Position numbers and translations under genes: made by a program | Notes under the pieces: generated by a model | Databases searched by the model: none | What the model saw: the letters and a program-made list of their open reading frames with translations, nothing else | What the model was told of the DNA's origin: nothing | In this document: one piece after another, positions 54,536 to 60,075 of the stretch | Layout: the number at the start of each line of letters is the position of its first letter | How positions within the stretch are numbered: the first letter of the stretch is position 1 | Origin: Hyphomicrobiales bacterium | Lineage (GTDB): Bacteria > Pseudomonadota > Alphaproteobacteria > Rhizobiales > JAKIUO01 | NCBI GenBank assembly: GCA_027069645.1 | Contig: JALXEI010000159.1 | Span: forward strand, 1-60,075 | Length of the DNA: 60,075 bases | Direction: 5' to 3'

Positions 54536-56875
54536 ATGTTTTTGATTAGGTTCAGAATATTGTTTACAGTTTTGATGGGGGTTGCGTTTTTTTCCGGCTT
54601 CACACACGCAACACCGTCTGTTCGTTCTGTTCCTGTCAAACGAAAAATACTGGCCCTTTATGATGGTACACGGTTCAAGGATTCTGCAGATACCTTCATT
54701 CACAAGCTGGCAGAAATGCCTCTGAATTATCTGGGCCTCGATGTACGTTATCAAGACATAAACAAAGGTTTGCCGGCGATCGACGATCTGGATGATTTTC
54801 GGGGGGTCATAACGTGGTTTGGCAGAGAAGTCAAAAATGGCAATGCCTGGCTTCACTGGGCAGATCGGGCGTCACAGGCCGGTTTGAAATTTCTGATATT
54901 GGGAGATATCGGCGCGAAAACAGACGACACAACTCTGCCATTGGTCAACAGATTTCTGGCTCGTCTCGGTATCCGGCTCGAGAACCGATATGTGAGTGAC
55001 ACTATCGGCACCAGGATCATTGATCTTGATAAAAAAATTATCGGCTTTGAGCGCCCCTTGCCCGAAGTTATGCCTCCTTACACTCTTTTCACGGCAACAA
55101 ATTCACAAACCCGCGTTCATCTTTCTGTCTCGCCTCCGCGCCGCACGGCCCTGCCAGCAGGAAGTATGAGTTTCACAGATAAAAAGGCCGTCCTTGTTAC
55201 TTCAAATTCCGGTGGCGGATTTGTACAATCGTCATACGCATTATATTATGACAACAGGCTGAACCGTGACAAATGGCTTGTAAATCCTTTCGAATATTTT
55301 AAAACAGTATTTGGTATCAATCAATTTCCTGTTCCGGATGTTACAACCCTGTCGGGCAGACGGATGTATTTTTCGCATATTGACGGTGATGGCTGGAATA
55401 ACGTTTCCTTTATCGAGCGCTATCGAAAAACACTGACGCTTTCATCGGAAGTCATGCTCAGGGAACTGATAGCACCCTATCCCGATCTGCCTGTTACCGT
55501 TGCACTCGTAACCGGTGATTTTGATGCATCGATCGGTGGCAATCCCGATGCCGCAAAAATTGCACGTAAAATATTTGCTCTTGATCAGGTGGAGGTTGGT
55601 TCGCACACCCATACCCACCCTTTCAATTGGGAGTTTTATGATAAATACAACCGTCATCTTGAACTTGAAATGGTCGAAAAACAGGCAAAAAATTCTTCCG
55701 CGCGTGGCTCGGGGATCATCGCGCTTCTGCAAGGTCTTCTGAAAAAGCCGACACCGCGGCAAAAAAATATAAAATATATTGCCGGATCTGGTGACATGCC
55801 ACGCGCGTATATGAAAAAACCTTTCAATACAGAACAGGATATCACCGTTTCACTGAAATTGGCAGAAAGTCTTGCCCCGAAAGGGAAAACGGCTCGATTG
55901 ATGCAATGGAGCGGCAATACCAGACCATTTGAAGCCGCTATTCGTGCGGCGCGTCTCGCCGGTGTTTACAATATGAATGGTGGGGACCCGCGTTTTGATG
56001 TGGAATATTCGTCCATTGCCTATCTCTCTCCACTCTCCAGAATGGTGGGAAACGAACGGCAGATCTATGCTGCGGCCAGCAATGAAAATTACTACACAAA
56101 TGACTGGACCGGGCCATTTTATGCCTTTTCGAACCTCGTCAAAACACTGGAAAATACAGAAAACCCGCGGCGCCTCAAGCCTTTCAACCTCTATTATCAT
56201 ACATATAGTGCCGAACGGCAGGCCTCTCTAAAGGCGGTTAAATCACATCTTGAACGAGCACGACATGGACGCTACACGCCTGTACCGGCATCTGAATATG
56301 CTGCCATCGCCGACAGTTTTTTCAAGGTTGAAATCAGGCAAATAAACGACCATAGCTGGACAATCCATAATCGGGGCCATCTCCAGACCCTGCGCTTTGA
56401 CAATGCCGTGAAACTGGAGGTCGACTGGCGCAATTCACGCGGTCTTATCGGTTCAACTCGCCATCAAAACGCCCTGTATATCGCACTGGACGCAAGGAGG
56501 AAGAGCCCGCTGGTCGTTCTGAAACATATTCCGAATACCCGCCGCGGGAAAACATATTCTGTTGAAAAGTCGCCAAGACCCGTTCTCAATGACAGTCGCT
56601 GGAAGATCGATAACCTGACATATGATCAGTCCGGCTTCCGTTTTCGGGCACAGGGATTTGGGCAGGGGGATATGTCCTGGCGCGGTCTGAAATCCGGTGC
56701 CTGCTCGATCATTGTAAAAAGAGGTAGCCGATTGCTCTGGAAGAAAACAGCAAATATCCCGAGAACCGGACAGTTGAACTTTTCCATTGCAGCCGATGCG
56801 CGCACGGCACCGGTCTACGTCAGTATCAATTATGCCCCTCGAATGCCGGGAATTGAAAGGAGCCTGGAACATTGA
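54536..56875 (+). CDS. pelA: PelA-type polysaccharide deacetylase without hydrolase domain
   Basis: 779 residues from MFLIRFRIL, with a signal peptide (about 3-25, THA-TP) and AGGAT just upstream (close spacing). The N-terminal part (about 35-265) resembles the reductase-like and linker domains of PelA. The deacetylase domain has FSHIDGDGW (H281, D283, D285) and EVGSHTHTHPF (H357, H361), matching the aspartate pair and H-x3-H of P. aeruginosa PelA (D528/D530, H600/H604). A beta-rich C-terminal domain follows. The periplasmic enzyme removes acetyl groups from the polymer. The 3' end overlaps the TPR gene by 4 bp. Confidence 0.88.
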   Translation: MFLIRFRILFTVLMGVAFFSGFTHATPSVRSVPVKRKILALYDGTRFKDSADTFIHKLAEMPLNYLGLDVRYQDINKGLPAIDDLDDFRGVITWFGREVKNGNAWLHWADRASQAGLKFLILGDIGAKTDDTTLPLVNRFLARLGIRLENRYVSDTIGTRIIDLDKKIIGFERPLPEVMPPYTLFTATNSQTRVHLSVSPPRRTALPAGSMSFTDKKAVLVTSNSGGGFVQSSYALYYDNRLNRDKWLVNPFEYFKTVFGINQFPVPDVTTLSGRRMYFSHIDGDGWNNVSFIERYRKTLTLSSEVMLRELIAPYPDLPVTVALVTGDFDASIGGNPDAAKIARKIFALDQVEVGSHTHTHPFNWEFYDKYNRHLELEMVEKQAKNSSARGSGIIALLQGLLKKPTPRQKNIKYIAGSGDMPRAYMKKPFNTEQDITVSLKLAESLAPKGKTARLMQWSGNTRPFEAAIRAARLAGVYNMNGGDPRFDVEYSSIAYLSPLSRMVGNERQIYAAASNENYYTNDWTGPFYAFSNLVKTLENTENPRRLKPFNLYYHTYSAERQASLKAVKSHLERARHGRYTPVPASEYAAIADSFFKVEIRQINDHSWTIHNRGHLQTLRFDNAVKLEVDWRNSRGLIGSTRHQNALYIALDARRKSPLVVLKHIPNTRRGKTYSVEKSPRPVLNDSRWKIDNLTYDQSGFRFRAQGFGQGDMSWRGLKSGACSIIVKRGSRLLWKKTANIPRTGQLNFSIAADARTAPVYVSINYAPRMPGIERSLEH

Positions 56876-58260
56876 ACGGTTTTCATGCCAGGCTCTTTAT
56901 TGTTTTCATACTCGTTCTTCTATTGGGAATCAGGCTCCTTCCCGATGATGACGAGCATATAACCATGTTGCTGCGGGACAAGCACTACAGCAAGGCCTTC
57001 CGGAAGCTGAAAGAAAGATTTGCTGCCGGAGACCGTCAACGCTTTACCCTGATGCGATTGTATGAACTCCACGAGCTCTATGGAAATGAAGAAGAAATGC
57101 AACGCATGCTGGCGATTTTCAGGGCGAAACACCCGGACGATATTTTCGTGCAGGAAAAACTGGCCGATCTCTTTTTTCGAACCAGTCAATATGAACGCTA
57201 TCTCAATCAACTCGAACTGTTGATAAAAAAGGCTCCCAAACGTGAATATGCCGAAAAACTCATCGCCAGACTGGAGCTGAACGGCGATATAACAAGAGAA
57301 CGCAAATTGCTTGAAAAATTTCAATCACTGCCTTTCTTCAGCGCAGAACATGCCGGACGACTGGGGCTTATCGAGCTGAATTCCGGAAACAATCGCGCGG
57401 CTCTTCGTCACCTGAAACGCATGGACCAAATAGATCAGAACAACCAGGAACTTTCTGTTCCCCGTCTTGCACTGTTTCGTTTGCTGCTGAAAACAGGCCA
57501 GGCCGACGAGGCGGCCAATCGCGCCGGGAAATGGATACGGAGAGGTCAAAATGTCCAGAATCTTTTTTTATTGATGACCATGCAATTGCAGGAACGGGGG
57601 CGAAATGATCTGGCTATCCGGCTGGCGACCGATGCCCAGAGGCAAAACAGTGCCCCCCTGTTCTATCTTGTGGAATATCTCGTGCGACGCAGACAGATTT
57701 TACAGGCCCGGATCCTCCTTGATAACTGGCGAAATGGCACTGCCAAGCCCTCTAACAGGGAACGGGCACGCTATATCGTCCTGCAACTGGAAGCTCAAAA
57801 CCCGTTGGCCGCTATAGCTGAATTAAATGCAACAGGAATTCAAAATATATCCGCTGACGACCTGGTGAAGATTGGCGAGGAACTGGCCTTGCAGAATCAA
57901 ACAGCCCTGTTGCGAACATTGCAACCGTTTTTCCATCTCAAGGCCTTGCAACGACGCCCACTATTTGCTGCAAAGCTGTTTGCCCGGGAAGGAAAAAGTA
58001 AACTGGCGGCCTATTTCCTGAAGAAAACTCCGGTTGCAACACTTCGCCCCTACGTGCAAATGGACTGGGTTGCGACGTTTAACAGTGTGCATGGTGACCG
58101 GAAAACGCTGATCACACTTCGGGAAATGAAACGCAATGGAAAATTGTCGCGCCATCTATTAAAAGGTTATGCCGAACTCGCTGGCAAGCTGGGGGAAAAA
58201 AATGACTATGAATCCGCCTGGATTGCGCTCGGGGGAATGCCCGCCCGTCGGCTCCGATAA
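56872..58260 (+). CDS. TPR scaffold protein, PelB-like without barrel
   Basis: 462 residues from a TTG with AGGAG nine bases upstream; it overlaps the deacetylase stop (TTGA). One N-terminal membrane helix (about 7-21), then helix-turn-helix repeats of TPR type throughout (for example YELHELYGNEEEMQRMLAIF, LIELNSGNNRAALRHLKRM). PelB of P. aeruginosa (about 1190 residues) has the same N-terminal helix plus TPRs but continues into a 16-strand outer-membrane barrel, which is missing here. It likely recruits the deacetylase in the periplasm. The TAA stop is the target duplication of the MITE that follows. Confidence 0.75.
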   Translation: MNGFHARLFIVFILVLLLGIRLLPDDDEHITMLLRDKHYSKAFRKLKERFAAGDRQRFTLMRLYELHELYGNEEEMQRMLAIFRAKHPDDIFVQEKLADLFFRTSQYERYLNQLELLIKKAPKREYAEKLIARLELNGDITRERKLLEKFQSLPFFSAEHAGRLGLIELNSGNNRAALRHLKRMDQIDQNNQELSVPRLALFRLLLKTGQADEAANRAGKWIRRGQNVQNLFLLMTMQLQERGRNDLAIRLATDAQRQNSAPLFYLVEYLVRRRQILQARILLDNWRNGTAKPSNRERARYIVLQLEAQNPLAAIAELNATGIQNISADDLVKIGEELALQNQTALLRTLQPFFHLKALQRRPLFAAKLFAREGKSKLAAYFLKKTPVATLRPYVQMDWVATFNSVHGDRKTLITLREMKRNGKLSRHLLKGYAELAGKLGEKNDYESAWIALGGMPARRLR

Positions 58261-58522
58261 GGCCGTAAACCCATAAACAGGATCGGGAATGGTGTCAAAA
58301 GCGCAAAAATACGAGGTTAAAATGATCACCGCGCGTACTTTTGTACGAGCAAGATCGTTTTGGCCGGGGATTGCAACGCTTCCGGCATCCTGCTGACAGG
58401 GCATATTTGCTCCCCCGCTGTGTTGCATGCTATTGAAAACCGGAAGGTTTCTTGCGAACTTGCGCCTGGCGGGAAAACAAACCTGCTCCTGCTATTTCGA
58501 TCCTGTTTATGAGTTTACGGCC
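58261..58522. mobile_element. 262-bp MITE with 25-bp terminal inverted repeats
   Basis: The ends GGCCGTAAAC(C/T)CATAAACAG plus GATCG form inverted repeats (58261-58285 and 58498-58522) with 24 of 25 matches, pointing inward. TAA lies immediately on both sides (58258-58260 and 58523-58525), a 3-bp target duplication. No transposase fits in 262 bp, so it is non-autonomous. TNA-type duplication and the end sequence suggest the IS5 family (IS427 group), from memory and unconfirmed. It inserted at the stop codon of the TPR gene. Confidence 0.82.
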
Positions 58523-58553
58523 TAAATGACGGTTTTCGTTCCGGGGGTTAACT

Positions 58554-59891
58554 TTGACTAAAAACGCCGGTTTTGCAGCAATCACACGCCTGCTGCCTGT
58601 CCTCTCTATCCTGTTAATATTGTGCTCCGGCACCCCTTCAGGGGCGCGGTCCGGGGAGACATTGCCAAAAGACAAAACTGTGTTGTCACAAAAACCGGTG
58701 CCGCTAATGCCCGGAGACAGGATTAAACTGTCCTTTCTTGAAAAAGTCGGACTTTCATCCATCCCCAAAGATCACGATCCTGGTAACACCATGCTGTTGC
58801 ACTCTTTTTATGAACGCGCAGATCTTTCCGGCGAATACGAGATTTTCAGTGACGAGACGATATCCCATCCCGTATTCGGCCAGTTGTCTACCGCAGGAAA
58901 AACGTTAAAAGCTTTCGAACAACAACTCCTCACAATCTCCAGAAAAAGGATTGGTCAACAGATATATCTCCGTGTTTTCTTCGTCTCCCGGCCTCCTGTA
59001 TATATCCGCGGGCTGGTAGGGCGGCCAGGTGCCTATCGGTATGAAAAAGGAATGACCCTTTCCCAGTTGCTTTCTCTGGCATCGGGAATTTACCGCGGTG
59101 ACAGCAGGCGAACCCCTGCAAATATTCTTGCCAGTGAAGGCCCCCGCCTAGAAAGGTCAAAGCAAAAACTGGCGCAAATGCTGGTGCTACGCAGGCGTCT
59201 TCTTGCCGAAATCGCCGGAAAATCATCATTTGTCCCGGGAAAAAGGCCTGGCGCTCTGGTTGGTAAAAAACATGCACGGGAAATGGTAAAAAATGAAAAC
59301 CGCTATCTGCAACAGGTTTCGCAGTTGAGAAAAAAACGCCAAAAAAACCTGATTGAAGCAGACAGGGTTGCCAATGAACAAATAGAGGGAATGCTTGAAC
59401 AGGAAAAGATCGCCCGATTGCAAAAAGAAACCATCAGGAAAACCATTCGCAAATACAAGGATCGATACCGACGATCGCAGACCAGTGCTTCGATCAGATC
59501 TCAGGAGCTGATTACAAGACTGGATTTGCGGCAACTGGATTTGCAGATCAAGGAAAGTAAAATCCGGAGCGATCTTCTTGCAGCGCAGCAGGGAAAATTA
59601 CAAATTCAACGGGATTTTTCTGCAGCTGTTCTGGCTGAAACAGTCGAACTGAAGAGGCGACTTGAACGTGTAGAGAATGATATCGTCAATCTGGAAAGCG
59701 ATATTTCCATTTCAAAGAACCTGCTGGCACAGATCGGAAAGAAATCCATTAATAATGCCCCGACCGGGATACCGAAATCAGCGCTTGTCTACAAGCTGAA
59801 AAGACGCATCAAAGGCAAAATACAAAACCTTGAAGTCCATGAAGACAGTTTTGTCTGGCCTGGCGACGTGGTGCAAATCGGCCTGAGATAA
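58554..59891 (+). CDS. ExoF/Wza-type polysaccharide export (OPX) protein
   Basis: 445 residues from a TTG with GGGGG six bases upstream. A signal peptide (about 10-33) without lipobox is followed by the Poly_export domain (LMPGDRIKLSFLEKV ... SHPVFGQLSTAGKTLKAFEQQL), an SLBB domain (VYIRGLVGRPGAYRYEKGMTLSQLLSLASGIYR), a long coiled coil (about 200-400), and a closing SLBB-like segment ending WPGDVVQIGLR. This layout is that of rhizobial ExoF, an outer-membrane export channel partner for succinoglycan. In a canonical pel operon this role belongs to PelB and PelC. The MITE separates it from the TPR gene. Confidence 0.85.
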   Translation: MTKNAGFAAITRLLPVLSILLILCSGTPSGARSGETLPKDKTVLSQKPVPLMPGDRIKLSFLEKVGLSSIPKDHDPGNTMLLHSFYERADLSGEYEIFSDETISHPVFGQLSTAGKTLKAFEQQLLTISRKRIGQQIYLRVFFVSRPPVYIRGLVGRPGAYRYEKGMTLSQLLSLASGIYRGDSRRTPANILASEGPRLERSKQKLAQMLVLRRRLLAEIAGKSSFVPGKRPGALVGKKHAREMVKNENRYLQQVSQLRKKRQKNLIEADRVANEQIEGMLEQEKIARLQKETIRKTIRKYKDRYRRSQTSASIRSQELITRLDLRQLDLQIKESKIRSDLLAAQQGKLQIQRDFSAAVLAETVELKRRLERVENDIVNLESDISISKNLLAQIGKKSINNAPTGIPKSALVYKLKRRIKGKIQNLEVHEDSFVWPGDVVQIGLR

Positions 59892-59963
59892 TGCCATAGA
59901 GTCAATTGCAATTTCCTTGATGCGCGTTTACGCAGGAATTTCGAGCACCTGCCTGGATGGAAA

Positions 59964-60075
59964 GGTAGTGTCCAGAATTTTTCGCACTTTTGTTTTGGGT
60001 TGGTGGGTGATCTGGTCAGGCGGTCATTTTCTGTTCCTTTAAAAGTTTCATATTGAGGTATCGCCTGGTGGACCA
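59964..60075 (-). mobile_element. Probable end of an insertion sequence (partial)
   Basis: GGTAGTGTCCAGAATTTTTCG looks like an insertion-sequence terminus. On the minus strand a frame open to the window edge ends here at 60016-60018 after 19 codons (YLNMKLLKEQKMTA at its end), which would be a transposase C-terminus. The family cannot be fixed from so little. Confidence 0.35.

Noticed and set aside
58159..58428. 89-codon minus-strand frame between TPR and OPX genes
   Set aside because: It runs across the end of the TPR gene and into the MITE; no support as a gene.

Overview
The window is chromosomal DNA of an alphaproteobacterium of moderate GC content. The evidence is a 14-gene nuoA-N operon whose 3' end continues into birA and a ribonuclease J gene, a NuoE with a long C-terminal extension, the order tig-clpP-clpX-lon-HU, and enolase-like and GalE proteins of alphaproteobacterial type. 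The order or family cannot be fixed from sequence alone. There are five tRNA genes (Cys, Asp, Val, Leu, Asn), no rRNA and no CRISPR array.

Layout. 1-1325: start of enolase, a DUF218 (YdcF/ElyC-like) membrane protein, tRNA-Cys. 1334-18945 (minus): complex I operon plus birA and rnj, tightly packed with many start/stop overlaps. 19559-26423 (plus): heavy-metal resistance locus with a CzcA-type RND pump carrying D402/D408/E415, its adaptor, two secreted proteins with His/Cys metal-binding features, and a separate short adaptor protein. 26682-34528 (minus): protein quality-control block (HU, Lon, ClpX, ClpP, trigger factor) with tRNAs. 35232-36495: cysteine synthase and tRNA-Asn. 36572-42805 (minus): vitamin B12 uptake operon btuB-F-C-D-tonB behind a cobalamin riboswitch. 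42906-47198 (minus): DUF502 protein, then a small operon (membrane protein, SDR-DoxX fusion, DUF2269, DUF4166) and a GbsR/MarR-type regulator; two matching palindromes mark its likely operators.

47362-59891 is the most unusual part: a Pel-like exopolysaccharide locus that differs from the textbook pel operon. PelG, PelF, PelE-like and PelD-like genes lie on the minus strand. The two enzymatic halves of PelA are separate genes: a glycosidase at 48846-49772 and a deacetylase at 54536-56875, placed at opposite ends of the minus-strand block. The PelD-like protein ends after its membrane and coiled-coil part, so it lacks the GAF/GGDEF cyclic-di-GMP receptor. There is no PelC lipoprotein and no PelB beta-barrel; instead a 462-residue TPR protein is followed by an ExoF/Wza-type polysaccharide export (OPX) protein. 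A galE-type epimerase next door could supply UDP-Gal/UDP-GalNAc. A 262-bp MITE with 25-bp terminal inverted repeats and a TAA target duplication has inserted exactly at the stop codon of the TPR gene. The right edge of the window enters what looks like another insertion sequence.

All product calls rest on motif recognition by eye; no database search or structure prediction was run.
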